A DNA stretch of 64,000 nt from Ehretia macrophylla (GCA_037974665.1 CM075777.1:14717001-14781000), one strand, 5' to 3'; shown: positions 32,807-46,946, counted from the stretch's first letter. Notes: generated from the sequence alone by a model not told the origin. A program made the numbers and translations.

Positions 32807-34935
32807 TGTAATGCATAGTGGCATTGGATTCCAATTCCAAGCCACTAAAAACTTTTTTTATTATTTATTTTTGACTAATAATAACCTTTAGGCCACCATC
32901 TTTTCTACTTATAATAATTTTTTTCTATACCCAAGAAAGTTGATAACTTTGTTCCCTATTTTTTCCTAATTTTCTCAAAGATGTTCCCTACTCAAAATAA
33001 TTTAGTCACCCCAATTGACAAAATGGTTTTATTTAAACCAAGGGTTGCAGATCCCAAAACGAGAAAAAAACTCATCTGCAGTGCTAATTATTCTAATTTC
33101 ATTTCACTTCTTTTTTTTTTCTCTCTTTCTCACGACGGTAGCAATAGCAGAAGAAGAAAGAGCCAATTAATGCATAATATTTTGACTAATTTCAACAAGG
33201 TAAGATTCTAGGCTTTTGATTTATATAATTTTGAAGGTTTATTTATTCTAGAATATTTTAGGGAAGAATGATTAATTAAATTGAGAGTTAACGAAATGAG
33301 AGTTTTGATGAAATTTGTAGGTTTGTGACTGAACAAAAAAAATACTACCGTAAAATCAAGGTAAGTGGGAAAAGCATTTTGACTACTAGCCTTCCTTCGG
33401 ATATATTCAAAATATATTGTGTTCATGTATTCGTATCAGTTTCGTCATTTTATCCATTTGATTATTCCTTTTATAAGCTTATTTCGTTATTTTTGGCTAT
33501 TATGTATGTACGATATTTTTAAAAAATTTCTATAGTTACTAGTCGTCCTTTGAATCTGTCTGGAATAAATTTCGCTCATGTATTCGTATCCTTATAATCG
33601 TAGTATTTATATATTCGTTCTCCTCATAAGCTCGTTATTTTATATCCAAATATTTCATATATAATATTACTCGTAGAAAATTCTAATCGTTGAAAAATAA
33701 CTTAAATTCAACTTTAATTCGTTGAATTAAATGTATGGCATGTTCGTTTCATAAAAGTTTGATTATATTCATGTCATGACTAAAAATGTCCCGTTGCTTG
33801 AGTTTCCTATTTTCTTCTTTTTGTGCTTCCATAGAAACTCCAAATAATATTATATTTCTTATAATATCTATATTAGCTCATATAATATTTTTATTGGTCC
33901 ATATGGTATTTTTATTTTATTTGTCCTTTTTGTCCTATCTAAATTTTTAGAGTATTTTGTTCCTATATCACGTATTTATACGTTTCATTCATCTATTCGA
34001 TTAACGTGACTATTTTACTCTAGAATAATCTATTTCTTTTAGATTACCCGAAGTGATCCATTCGTATATCTTGATAAGTATTTATGTCTCACTCATTTTG
34101 ATTTTCGATCAATATGTTAGTATTGTCATTTTTATTTTCTGGGACAATAAATCAATTATTACCATCATTATTTTAGTACTACTAATATTATTATTACTAC
34201 TACTACTTTCATAATAATGATTCAAATTATATAACGTGTATTTGATTTGTCCTCAACTGTATACCTTGATATTAATTTGTCCACCTGAAAAGATCTCTTG
34301 CCTGATGAGGGCATAATACTCATCATCTTATCTGGCTCGTTAAGTGCGTAATACCCGTCATTCTGATACAATATGAGGATTATAATATGTTAGTTTGATA
34401 TTATTATTGAAATTATTTTCATATGTACTTGTGTCCTTATTCGCTTGTCAGTTTGCTTGTTTATCATTTGTACCTTTATTCATTCGATCGTTAAGATTAT
34501 TTTGTTTGTCCGTTTCATCATCATTATCGTATTCTTTGGGAAAGTTTTTTCCTTACTGAGCTTTTGTTCGCTCACCACTTTTGCTTCCGCCTAATTTTTT
34601 TTCAGATCCGACAGAGTAAGGGTGATGACTCGGGTTGCGAGCGGGGTAGTCAACAGGAAGAAATAAATAAGACTTTGAGATTGAAATTTGTACATTTGGT
34701 ATTTCTATTTAAGTTCGTCAGTGTGACTTGATTAATGTAACGATTTGTGGATTAAGCTTAAACTTCTGATTTGGCAAATGATTGTAAGAATGATTTAATA
34801 TATTGTGAAATGCAGTACTCTGGTTTGTTCTTATGGTATGCTAGTATAGCCTAGCGTGCTTAAGGGGTTTTACTTCTTGAGTTCGCGGCGTGTTACGCTC
34901 TGAACCGTTCCACATGACGGTTTTGGGGAGTGACA
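32807..34935 (+). repeat. family B 5' LTR (2129 bp)
   Basis: TGTAATGCATAG ... GGGGAGTGACA. By eye it differs from the 3' LTR at many sites, largely transitions, plus small indels, so the insertion is old. It includes the doubled GGGC(A/G)TAATAC-type motif near 34309 and 34345 and the GTATGCTAGTATAGCCTAGCG block before the end. Confidence 0.93.
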
Positions 34936-34939
34936 TAAG

Positions 34940-34957
34940 ATGGTATCAGAGCTTTAA
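34940..34957 (+). other. family B primer-binding site
   Basis: TGGTATCAGAGCTTTAAG begins five bases after the LTR. The first 12 bases match the usual initiator-Met tRNA complement of plant LTR elements. Confidence 0.8.
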
Positions 34958-35090
34958 GTTCCTAATCATTACACCTAGGTGGGATATGGGTAGAGTGAAG
35001 TATAGAGTATCATTTGTGCGAATTTGGTTACACTCTAACTTTTGATTTGTATTGATTGTATTTTTGTATTCTACGTGGCAACAAAGTGAT

Positions 35091-38000
35091 GGCAAGTTTG
35101 AACGACAATCGTCAAGGCGACAACACTATTTTGGCTGACCTTGTCCCAGGAGGTCGTGCCTTATGTCCCCGTGTTAGAAACTAGAGTGCCAACCCAACCT
35201 CTACGAGACCCAGTAATCCAGTCCCTCAGCATGATCCAATCCCAAAACCTGTTCCACGCGTTGTTCCTTGAACAATTGATCAGTCTAACTCGGTCCCACA
35301 ATCTACACTAGCTTCTATGGAAATGGAAATACCTGAGGTAATTTTCACATCCATATCCCAAACAGCTCAGGTACTCCCAACCATACCTGAAATTGTAACT
35401 CTAGCAGTTCCCACAATACCAACGGTTCCAATGCCATCATTGTCGCCTATGCTGCCGCCATTATTGCTGCAACACAGTTTATGTCACAACCCACAACCAT
35501 GCCTTATCTTATAACAACACCGGCTATGACAACTACACTTCAGAATATACCGAGCTTCCATCTAGATCCAAACTCGATCGCAACAGCATTTTTGAGGCAA
35601 TTAAATGCTATCCCTGCCTCAAACCCAACTCCAATCATTGAAAGAAGAAATACGGATTGTGCCAACTTGAAAGAATTTCTTGGGCTACAACCTTTATATT
35701 TCAGCGAAGAAGGTAGGCCTCAAGACGCCCATGATTGGTTTGCATCGATGAAAAATAAGTTCATAACTGTGGAATTTACTGAGGATCAAAAAGTTCCCTT
35801 TGCAGCCTATGTATTTTCCGGTAGGGCTTTAGAATGGTGGACAAATATTGTAAATGGCTTGCCAAGGCCTTTTATGTGGAGGGGTTTTTGTGAGCTGGTG
35901 ATAACTAGGTTCTGTCCTGACGCATTCAAAGATCAAAGAGTAGCAGATTTTATGGATTTCAGGCAGAGGGATTTAACAGTTGAACAATATTATGACAAAT
36001 TCTTAAGCTTGGCCAAATTTGCTCCAGAGATTATAACAAATGATTACATAAAAGCCAAAAAGTTTGAAGTAGGATTGAGGCCAGAAATCCGAGAAAGGGT
36101 AAAAATGCAACAACACCGCAGCTTTGAGAAGGTCTATGGTACGCATTGGTGGCAGAATCGTGTATCCTTGAAAAGCAACGACATTTTAATAACAAGGATA
36201 ACAAAAGAAAATGTGGCCTAGGAAAGTGGCAAAATAACCAAGGGTCTTCGAGTGGAACAAAGAAGTCAAACACTGTTACTACCAAAAAACAAGAAACAGT
36301 AGTATGTGAACATTGTGGGAAAACACATGCATCTGAGAGCTGTTAGAAGAAACCAGGGGCATGCCTACGATGTGGTTTGACTCAACATTTTATTCGAGAC
36401 TGTCCTGAGATGACCGCACAACCACTAGTCAGAGCTCAAGGTGGACCTCAGCCGTCTATTCGCCCAAACCAGAGGCGTGATCAAGGAAGAGCACCGATCA
36501 ACCGCACCAGGGTCTTTGCTATGACCCATGATGATCCACTTACTAATTATGCCTTAGTGGCAGGTATCATTCCTATTTCTACTAAGCATGCACACGTCCT
36601 ATTCGATACAGGGTCTAATTTTTCATTTGTATCACCTAGATTTGCATCATTATTGTCTGTATTGCCTGAACCCTTAGAATCTACTTTGTGTGTTACGACC
36701 CTGGTAGGTAAATCTGTTATGACTGATACGGTGTATAAAAATTGTATGGTACTGATTGCACAGCGCGAATTACCTGCCAATTTAGTGGGTCTAGCTATGA
36801 AATACTTTGATATAATTTTAGGCATGGACTGGTTGGCCCGTTATCATGGTCATATAGATTGATTTACTAAGAGAGTCACGTTTTGTATTCCTGGTGAATT
36901 CGAACTCGTATTTGAGGGAAGAAGATCTTTTTCCCCTCATATCATCTTGGCACTAAAAGCACGAAAGCTTTTGAGTAAAGGTTGCACAGGTTACCTTGCA
37001 AGCATCGTGAGCACGGAAGTAAAAGGAGCCAAACTTGAATACATACCCGTCGTCAATGAATTTCCCGATGTTTTTCCTGAGGATATTCTAGGGCTTCCTC
37101 CTCATCGAGAAATTGAATTTGAAATCGAACTCATTCTGGGCACTACACCTATCTCCAAAGCCCCTTATCGCATAGCACCAGCTGAATTGAAAGAATTGAA
37201 TGTTCAATTACAAGAACTTATGGATAAAGGTCAAATACGCCCAAGCGTTTCACCATGAGGTGCTCTGGTCCTATTTATGAAAAAGAAATATAGAAGCATG
37301 AGGCTTTGTATAGATTATCGAGAACTGAACAAGGTGACTATTAAGAATAAGTATCCGCTGCCCCGCATAGACGATCTATTCAATCAGTTGCAAGGGGCTC
37401 GGGTATTCTCAAAAATTGATTTAAGATCCAGTTACCATCAGTTACGAGTTAAAGATGAAGACATACCAAATACGGCATTTCGGACGAGATACGGGCATTA
37501 TGAGTTCGTAGTAATGTCGTTTGGACTGACCAATGCACCTGCAGCTTTTATGGACTTGATGAATGGAGTTTTTAAACCATTTCTAGACCAGTTCGTTGTG
37601 GTGTTCATTGACGATATCCTGGTGTACTCAAGGAGCGAATCGGAACATAAACAACATCTTCGAATTGTACTGCAAATTTTAAGAGAGAAAATATTGTTTG
37701 CAAAATTCAAGAAATGTGAGTTCTGGTTGTCACAAGTAGCCTTTCGAGGTCATATAATATCAGGAGAAGGAATTTCGGTAGACCCACAAAAGGTTGAAGC
37801 AGTATCAAGGTGGCCTAGACCAACAAGTGTGACTGAGATTCGTAGCTTCTTGGGTATGGTTGGGTACTACAGAAAGTTCGTAAAAGATTTTTCTAGAATC
37901 GCAGCTTCCCTTACTCGGCTGACAAAGAAATGAGTCAAGTTTACATGGAAGTCTGATTGTGATGACAACTTTCAAGAATTGAAGAAACGACTAGTCTCTG

Positions 38001-39985
38001 CACCAGTATTAGCTCTACCAGAGGGGACGTAAGGGTTTGTGATTTATTGCTTCCCGTGTCGGTTTGGGTTGTGTTTTGATGCAGAATGGAAAAGTGATGG
38101 CTTATGCATCTCGACAATTGAAAGATCATGAGAAAAATTATCTGACATATGATTTAGAGTTGGCAGCAGTTGTTTTTGCTCTTAAAATATGGAGGCACTA
38201 CTTATACGAGGTCACATGTGAAATTTACACTAATCATCAGAGTTTGAAATACTTGTTCACTAAGAAGGAACTAAATATGAGGTGAAGGAGATGGTTAGAA
38301 TTTTTGAAGGATTATGATTTTTCTATCTATTACTATCCGGGTAAAGCGAATATTGTGGCAGATGCTCTTAGTAGGAAAGCACATGTCAACTTAGCAACTT
38401 TTATGTCGATCCCCGAAAGACTAGCTCAAGAGTTTGAAAAGCTACAACTGGAAATGAGGTTGCAACCTGTTAAGGGAATGTTTGCTAAGTTGTTGGTACA
38501 ACCTACTTTATTTGAAAGGATAAAAGAGGTTCAGAAGAAAGATGTTTTTCTTGAAAGGATTCGGTCGAAAATAATGAATGGTGAAAGATCATACCTCAGA
38601 ATCCACAAGGATGAGACAATATGATTCGAAAACAAATTGTGCATACCAAGTGAACCGAATTTGAAAAAAGAGTTACTGACTGAAACTCACAGTTCGAGTT
38701 TTTTTGTGCACCCAGGGAGTACAAAAATGTATCATGATCTTAAGCAACAATTTTGGTGGAATAATATGAAACGAGAAATAGGAGAATTCGTTGCTAAATG
38801 TTTGACTTGTCAAAGAGTTAAATCAGAACATCAAAAGCCTTCAGGATTGTTGCAACCACTGGACATTCCCGAGTGGAAGTAGGATAGTGTATCAATGGAT
38901 TTTGTTGTAGGACTCACAAGGTCGAAGGATAAGTATGATTCAATTTGGGTTATTGTGGATCGCCTTACCAAGACAACACATTTCTTGCTGGTGAGAATAG
39001 ATTTTAAAGCGGAGGAATTGGCACAATTGTATTTATCAAAGATTATTAGCTTGCACGGAGTTCCAAAAGAAGTAATATCTGATCGAGACCCAAAGTTCAC
39101 ATCCAAATTTTGGAAAAGTTTACAACATGCTTTGGGAACTAAATGGAAATTAAGTACAGCCTTTCATCCTCAGACTGAAGGGTAGACAGAGAGAACTATC
39201 CAAACATTGGAGGATATGTTAAGAGCTTGTGTGATTGATTTGGGTAGTAATTGGAACCGATATCTACCCTTGGTGGAATTTTCTTACAATAATAGCTACC
39301 AGGCAAGCATACAAATGACACATTTTGAGGCATTATATGGTAGAAAGTGTCACACACCTTTGTATTGGGATTTGGGAGAAAGGAAAGTGTTAAATTTAGA
39401 ACTTCTGGAAGACACCGAAGCTAAGATCAGGCTGATAAGAATCAAGTTAAAACAAGCACAGGATCGACAAAAAAGTTGGACAGATATGCGACGAAAAGAA
39501 ATCAAGTTTCAAATAGGGGATCATGTCTTTCTGAAAGTATCCCCGACTTGTGGGGTGGTGCGTTTTGTAAAACGAGGAAAACTCATCCCTCGCTTTATTG
39601 GTCCATTCGAGATACTAGAGAAAATTGGGGAGGTAGCCTACCATCTTGCATTATCTTCATCCTTGTCTGGTGTGCATAATGTGTTTTATGTCTCTCAACT
39701 TTGACGGTATGTGTATGACCCTGACCATATTATACCTACGGAAGAGTTATGTGTTCGTGAGAATCTTACCTACGAAGAGCAGCTTGTTGAGATTGTAGAC
39801 CAAAAGAACCAAGTGCTCCGACGTAGAATCATTCCATACGTGAAAGTAAGATGGCACAACCAAACAACTAGAGAAGCTCTATGGATGCCTGAAGAGGAGG
39901 CTCGTGCCAAATACCCCAAGCTTTTTGAAGATCAAGGTAAGATAAGTTTCGAGGACGAAACTCCTTTTAACGGGGAGAGAATGTA
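35091..39985 (+). pseudogene. family B gag-pol polyprotein, many stops
   Basis: Start MASLNDNRQGDN at 35091. Domains in order: Retrotrans_gag (about 35640-36130); CCHC knuckle CLRCGLTQHFIRDC (about 36362-36403); aspartic protease FDTGSNFSF (DTGS 36605-36616); reverse transcriptase with FIDDILVYS (37604-37630); RNase H (about 38060-38370); integrase zinc-binding part (about 38690-38816), then the D, D and E positions in SMDFV, SDRDPKF and the TERT that follows a stop; GPY/F region; chromodomain-like IIPYVKVRWHNQTTREALW near 39826-39885. Stops include CGA-to-TGA types near 35269 and 39702, TGG-derived ones at 36343, 37256 and 38880, and a CAG-derived TAG at 39183. Further stops at 37931 and 38282 and frameshifts in gag add to these. 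Confidence 0.92.
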
Positions 39986-42089
39986 ATGCATAGTGGCATT
40001 GGATTCCAATTCCAAGCCACTAACAGCTTTTTTTTTTTTTACTAATAATGGCCTTTAGGCCACCACCTTTCTTCCTTGCAATAACTTTTCCCTATACCCA
40101 AGAAAGTTGACAACTTTGTAACCCACTTTTCCCTAATTTGCTCAAAGATGTTCCTTATACCCAATTGACAAAATGGTTTTATTTAAACTAAGCGTTGCAG
40201 ATCCCAAAATGAGAAAAAAAAAAACTCATCTGCAGTGCAAATTATTCTAATTTCATTTCACTTCTTTTTTTTTTCTCTCTTTCTCACGACAGTAGCAATA
40301 GCAGAAGAAAAAAAAGCCAATTAATGCATAATATTTTGACTAATTTCAACAAGGTAAGATTCTAGGCTTTTCATTTATATAATTTTGGATGGTTTATTTA
40401 TTCTAGAATATTTTAGGGAAGAATGATTAAGTAAATTGAGAGTTAACGAAAGAAGAATTTTGATGAAATTTGTAGGTTTGTGACTGAACAAAAAAAATAC
40501 TACCGTAAAATCAAGGTAAGTGGGATTCTTTCATTTTGACTACTAGCCTTCCTTCGGATATATTCAGAATATATTGTGTTCTTGTATTCGTATTAGTTTC
40601 GTCATTTTATCCGTTTTATTATTCTTTTTATAAGCTTGTTTTGTTATTTTTGGCTATTATGTATGTACGATACTTTTAGAAAATTTCTCTAATTACTAGT
40701 CTTCCTTTAAATCTGTCTGGAATAAATTTCGCTCATGTATTCGTATCCTTATAATCGTAGTATTTATATATTTGTTCTCCTCATAAGCTCGTTATTTTAT
40801 ATCCAATTATTCTATATATAATATTACTCGTAAAAAATTCCGATCGTTGAAAAATGGCTTTAATTCAACTTTAATTCGTTGAATTAAATGTATGGCATGT
40901 TCGTTTCATAAAAGTTTGATTATATTCATGTCATGACTAAAAAGGCCTCGTTGCTTGAGTTTCCTATTTTCTTCTTTTTGTGCTTCCATGGAAACTCCAA
41001 ATAATATTATATTTCTTGTAATATTTATATTAGCTCATATAATATTTTATTGGTTCATATGGTATTTTTATTTTATTTGTCCTTTTCGTCCTATCTAAAT
41101 TTTTAGAGTATTTCGTTCCTATGTCACGTATTTATAAGCTTCATTCATCTATTCAATCAACGTGACTATTTTACTCCGGAATAATCTATTTCTTTTAGAT
41201 TACCCGAAGTGATCCATTTGTATATCTTGATAAGTATTTATGTCTCACTCATTTTGATTTTCTGTCAATATGTTAGTACTGTCATTTTTATTTTCTGGGA
41301 CAATAAATCAATTATTACCATCATTATTTTAGTACTACTAATATGATTATTACTACTACTACATTCATGATAATGATTCAAACTATGTAACGTGTATTTG
41401 ACTTGTCCTCAACTGTATACCTTGATATTAATTTGTCTGCATGAAAAGATCTCTTGCCTGATGAGGGCATAATACTTATCATCTTGCCTGGCCCGTTGGG
41501 GGCGTAATACCCGTCGTTCTGATTCAGTATGAGGATTATAATATGTTAGTTTGATATTATTATTGAAATTATTTTCATATGTACTTGTGTCCTTATTCGC
41601 TTGTTAGTTTGCTTGTTTATCATTTGTACCTTTATTCGTTCGATCGTTAAGATTGTTTTGTTTGTCCGTTTCATCATCATTACCGTATTCTTTGGGAAAG
41701 TTTTTTCCTTACTGAGCTTTTGTTCGCTCACCACTTTTGCTTCTGCCTGATTTCTTTTCAGATCTGACAGAGTAAGGGTAATGACTCGGGTTACGAGCGG
41801 GGTAGTCAACAGGGAGAAATAAATAAGACTATGAGATTGAAATTTGGAGATTTGGTATTTCTATTTAAGTTCGTCAGTGTGACTTGATTAATGTGACGAT
41901 TTGTGGATTAAGCTTAAACTTCTGATTTGGCAAATGAACAAGATGAATTTAATATATTGTGGAATGTAGTACTCTGGTTTGTTTTTATGGTATGCTAGTA
42001 TAGTCTAGCGTGCTTAAGAGGTTTTACTTCTTGAGTTCGCGGCGTGTCACGCTCTGAACCGTTCCACAGGACGGTTTTGGGGCGGGACA
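39982..42089 (+). repeat. family B 3' LTR (2108 bp)
   Basis: Begins TGTAATGCATAG directly after the purine tract AACGGGGAGAGAA and ends GGGGCGGGACA before the target duplication. Confidence 0.93.
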
Positions 42090-43001
42090 TATATGAAGTG
42101 AACATTTGCATAGCACTAACATACACTATCCTAAGAGAGAGAGAGAGAGAGAGAGAGTATGGCAGTCCTCTTGAGCATTCTTCAAGTACCATCACAGTTC
42201 ACAATTCTATGTGTACTTCTTAGTTTGTTACCCTTCAGTGTTACTTTCATACTTTAAACTCTGACCATGAAATCAGTCTCGTATCGATCTGAGGCTAGTT
42301 TAGTATTCTTCCCAAGGCAAATCTAGAATATTTGTCAGTAGGGGTAGAAACTAAACATAGCGGAGTTATCGGGGTCAAGTGGAGGGTAAAGTAGGGACGA
42401 GATGATTTTACAAACTAAAAATATAGAGTATTTTGAAGTATTTTGTGTAGTCAGTAAGGAACTATTTAAAGATTAGATCCGTGTTTGATTCTTCCGAGTA
42501 ACTAAGACAGAGAACATGTATTTATCTCACTGCTTCTATGAAATCAACAGTTTAATCATCCCTTCTGGGATAATCAATAGATAGAGCTTGATTCTTCTCA
42601 ACTTCTTCACTTTCTGCTGCTTCACAAATAAGAATTCCATAGTTACCTTAAACATTAAGCCATAGTCTTATGACATAAAGTGGAACTTGGAATGTAAATT
42701 TCTGTATTCAATATTCTTCAATCAACTGAAACATGCTTAACATGATCTAAAACTGTATGATTGAGAAAGAGAAACAGGATCATACAATAGAGTTTAGAGC
42801 AAAAGCTCAACCCACCAAATTATTAAGTTCTTTCATATTAAAAAAAAAAAAAGCACAACCACTATAGTGACAAATAAGATGGTTTTTGAGACGCAAGGAA
42901 AATCCTCATGAACATGCCAAATTATTTACCTATTTGACATTCTACAAGTAGCACGACCTCCATAGCGACAAATAAGATTTTCTCGGGACCCAAGGCAAAT
43001 C
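42090..43001 (-). other. AKR2 3' flank with (GA)n microsatellite
   Basis: A (GA)12 tract lies at 42134-42157. From about 42395 the sequence aligns with 59745-60344 (3' flank of AKR3), for example TGTGTAGTCAGTAAG, TCATCCCTTCTGGG and GAGAAAGAGAAACAGGATCA. It contains the AKR2 3' untranslated region. No other gene seen. Confidence 0.65.
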
Positions 43002-46000
43002 CTATTCAAACTTCCAAGAGGACAAAGGTGGAGTTTCTGAATCTTTCCAAGTGGCTTGTATAGAAGGATACCTATCACCCTTCACTGCATCAGCTGATGC
43101 AATTAATTCAAGCTCAGCCATGTCTTCTGCTGTGAGTTTTACAGATAAAGCTCCAATGTTCTGGTTGAGGTTATCAATCTTGGTGGTACCTGGAATTGGA
43201 CATACATCACTTCCCTGGTGATGCACCCAGGCCAGTGCCAACTGTGAGACTGTACATCCCTTCTTTGCTGCCATTTCATTGACCCGATCAAATAATTTCT
43301 GGTTATGCTTCAGATTTTCAGGTCGGAATCTTGGTAAGTGCTGCAAATTTGGGAAAGGGAAAGGTTAAAACACAAGTCAACAATAATGAAATAACTTATT
43401 ATCCTGTAGAATTAATATTCATGATGACACAATCCTCACATCATGCTAGTTGCAGATGGTGTAAATTTCCCAATCCTACTATTTTCTTTCATATAGACCA
43501 ATTGAAACGAAAGGGAGGGCAAAAGATCCATCATGTAAGGCTTTTCCTCTAGCAATGCATCCCAAGAAAAAATTTTGAAAATCGAAAATATATTTTTTGA
43601 ATGCCTAAGAGCTCATAATTTGTTATCTCATAGTGAAACTCAAGATGAAAGTGTTAGCTCATACCTTTCGGAAATCACCATCAGAGAAATTTTCAACCAG
43701 CTTTGTCCCTGATGAGAAGAATCCACGTCCTAGAGGACTGTATGCTACAATCCCGATGCCAAGTTCTCTAAATATTAATAAGAAGGTTGTCGTTAGAAAC
43801 CTCATACTGCTAAGACATAACAATTATAAACGCAGAGTAAATGCAAAACCTGCAGGTGGGAATGACATCTTCCTCTACATCTCTGCTCCATAGTGACCAT
43901 TCCAACTGTACAGCTGTTATTGGATGAACAGCATGTGCTCTTCGAATTGTAGAAGCTGAGGCTTCAGATAGACCTATGTACTTTATTTTACCCTCCTCAA
44001 CCAGTTTCTTTAGTTCTCCCACCTTGCAAAAGAAAAAAATCCAAGTGGGCAAGTGGGTCGGCTCAGGTGCGGTGGAAAAGAGATGAGGGGAAGAAGACAT
44101 GATTATGAAGGAGAGGGAAAAGGAATAGAACATTTTATATGAAACCTTCTGGCTTGGTTGTCTCCATCATCTACCTAAAGGAAGAAGTTGAAGGGAGAGA
44201 ACGTCTTACAATAAAAACCTTCTGGTTCCTAAATAATGTTATCATAGCATAAGCCACCTAATTAATCAAACACCCAATGACAACAAGGAAAGAATTCATT
44301 CTGCAAATCTAGTTTACTATCACTCTTAAGTCCTATTTACGAAGATACAGGATGTTTGACAGAAAAATCAAAGAAACACAAAACAAAGAGAAAATAAAGG
44401 GTAACTGGATATAGATAATTTTCACAACATATTTGTCAGTAAAGGACTCCAATTATGAATAATCTGTCATTACCAGGTTTCTTTAAGAGACGAAGAGGGC
44501 AATCCATAGTTTTATAGAATGATTACGGATGGCGTCCATGTTAATTCATGAAATAATACATAGGAGCAGATGATTAGCTGAGCCAGGAAGAGAATAGGGC
44601 TAAACTAAATGTATAAAGCATTACATGAATATGTTTTACTTCAGAATACAACGAACTTTAACTTGAGATTAGGCACAAGTTCTAACATGTATAAACTTTT
44701 TTCTCTTTAACTTAACAAAAGAGCTCCAGAGTACTCCAATCTTGATGAGCTATCTTTTAAATGATAACAAGACACTAAAAGATTTGTTATGAATATGACA
44801 TGGGAAATCAATCGAGTACATATAGATGGTGATCAATCCAGAAACAAGGGAGCTCACCGTGACTTCGATAGGCACTGTGATATCAATACGGTGCTGATAG
44901 TAAAGATCAATGCAATCAACATCAAGCCGCTTTAAGCTGCCCTCACAAGCCGCTCGTACATATGCTGGGTCACCAGCTATCCCCATGTTCCCTTTAGCAA
45001 AAGTAACCCCGAATTTGGTTGCTAACTCCACCTTGTCTCTCATCCCTCCCTTCAATGCCTACAACAAGCACACACATTTTTGCAACTTTAATAATCAACA
45101 TCATCTAAGTAACAAAACAAAAGCCTCTTCCGTAACACATGTAAGAAAATGCCCTTTATCTTTACACAAATTCTCATTTTTGGTTGACAAGCGAAGTAGA
45201 TTTAAGGCATTTACTATTGAAAGTTACTTCGATATCCCAACTTGGAATTGGCTAAAATAACACATTATCATATATAAAAAATCTTAGGGACTAAAATGAT
45301 ATTATTTATGGTACTAAAACATACAAATGCATACAATCACCAATGTTGAAGGCACTCGAAAAACTTTCATTCAACTAAGACTACATCTTAACATACCCTT
45401 TGTTAAATGTAGTATCTCCCACATCAGTTCCTCATCACCAAAAAGGCCACTTAATAAGATCATGGGCCAACTCCATTTGACACCAATTAGTTTTAAGATG
45501 AAAATTATGATTCTTAACGTACCCTTTACAAACTATATTAATAAGTGCTAATCTGGATGCTCTCAATCGAACCATGTATCTCCTTGAACTTTTCCGGTTA
45601 ATAAATTTTTCTCAAAGCCATATTTCATGGATTTATAGCTTACAAGATGGAAGCCAATATAAATCAAAGCCAAATTTCCACCAAATTGGGAGATAAAAAA
45701 TATAAACATACATTAACTCGCATAGAATTCGATGGACTACGTCCCATGGATGTTAACGGGGATGATTGAATCATACAATACTAGTATATTTTTGGACTAC
45801 ATCCCATGGATGTTATCGCAACAATTGATCCCAAGACCTTACAACTTTGACCTCATTAAGTAATTTTTACTATATCAATAACTGCAAATTTGTTTTGATT
45901 CAAAGGGACATCTAAACAAATTTTATATTACTTTCAAAGAATATCGTCTACATCGAAAATTTAGCTTGAGAACTCTAACACCTAAAACAAAAACCAAACC

Positions 46001-46182
46001 ATGCACTGACCAAATGGCCAATGGCCAAGAATTGTTAACTTTAACAACTAGATAAATCAATATCAAATAACAAAAAAGGCGGCAAAGAGTTTTGGCTCCC
46101 ATTATGCATAGTTCAGAAGAATGGTTCGGAAAAAGGTCTACCCTACTTTGTACTTTATTTTACTCATGTTTTTTAACAAAAA

Positions 46183-46244
<62 letters not shown>

Positions 46245-46841
46245 TTTCACCACTCAAACATGTCTAACTCCAAAATATCAAATAACAGCTCCACAGGAAA
46301 TAAAAATAAAAATAAAAAAGCAGACAAACAAAGAAGAAATAGAGTCGGACTATATTTAGCAAAAAAACAGGTCTGACTATATTTAGCCAAAAAAGGTCTG
46401 ACTATCAAAGTCAACGGAACACAACAACTACTTTCATATTGTACTTTGTGCTGCACTACTTGAACTCAACATATCTGTAGTACCAAGAAATAGTACCTAT
46501 ACGTTGGCTCGAATGGCTAAACAACGACTTATTATAATAAAAAAAATTAAATTTGAATCACGCTTGTATGTATAGAAAAAAAAAAAAAAAAAAAGAGTAG
46601 TAATATCTACCTTGCCTAAGAGGATCTCATTAGTGTGGGGACCATACATGTCAGAGGTGTCAAGAAAGGTGATGCCACTGTTAATGGCATGGTGGATGAC
46701 TTTGATCATGTCGGGCTCGGGCTTTGGCGGGCCATAGAAGGCAGACATGCCCAAGCATCCCAGTCCTTGTGCTGACACTTCCAGGCCTTGTGAGCCCAAC
46801 TTAATTCTTGGAACTTTAACTTCTGCTGATGATGATGCCAT
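43002..46841 (-). CDS. aldo-keto reductase AKR2, complete five-exon gene
   Basis: Exons on the minus strand: 46841-46611, 45058-44858, 44022-43850, 43767-43665, 43340-43002. Each boundary shows AG/GT, phases agree, and the joined protein is 348 residues ([16 protein letters not shown] to PPLSSWKFE), the usual length for this family. It is a TIM-barrel NADPH-dependent oxidoreductase of the plant auxin-induced PCNT115 / perakine reductase-like group (AKR13 type), expected in the cytosol. The catalytic tetrad is complete: D61 and Y66 in [10 protein letters not shown]92 in LATKFG, H133 in YYQHRID. The cofactor-binding [11 protein letters not shown] and [14 protein letters not shown] motifs are present. 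No frameshift or stop is seen, so this is the one copy in the window that looks functional. Substrate unknown. AKR1 and AKR3 are its tandem paralogs. Confidence 0.95.
46191..46244. repeat. (AT)n microsatellite in AKR2 intron 1
   Basis: About 27 AT units with one GT interruption, directly after a run of A. It lies 370 bp downstream of exon 1 and is absent from AKR1. Confidence 0.9.
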
Positions 46842-46946
46842 TGAAGCTAGCTTTAACTCTCTGATTTTTTAAGTTGAAATGAACGAAATGGAGAAAGGAA
46901 GCAGAGTAACACAAGTTGTGAATTTGTGATGCTGCTGCCTGAAGAG

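Larger units (their letters stand above)
32807..42089 (+). mobile_element. complete Ty3/gypsy element, family B (chromovirus, Tekay/Del-like)
   Basis: A 9283-bp element with LTRs 32807-34935 and 39982-42089 and a perfect 5-bp target duplication TATAT (32802-32806 and 42090-42094). Gag, protease, reverse transcriptase, RNase H, integrase and a chromodomain-like C-terminus lie in that order. It inserted about 40 bp after the GT47-like gene's stop codon, in the same orientation. Many stops make it non-autonomous. It is the reference copy for the fragments at 17-30.8 kb. Confidence 0.96.

Noticed and set aside
36031-36285. minus-strand ORF opposite family B gag
   Set aside because: Shadow of the plus-strand gag and knuckle region.
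46092-46376. 94-codon ORF with repeated Ile-Tyr
   Set aside because: Translation of the (AT)n microsatellite in AKR2 intron 1.
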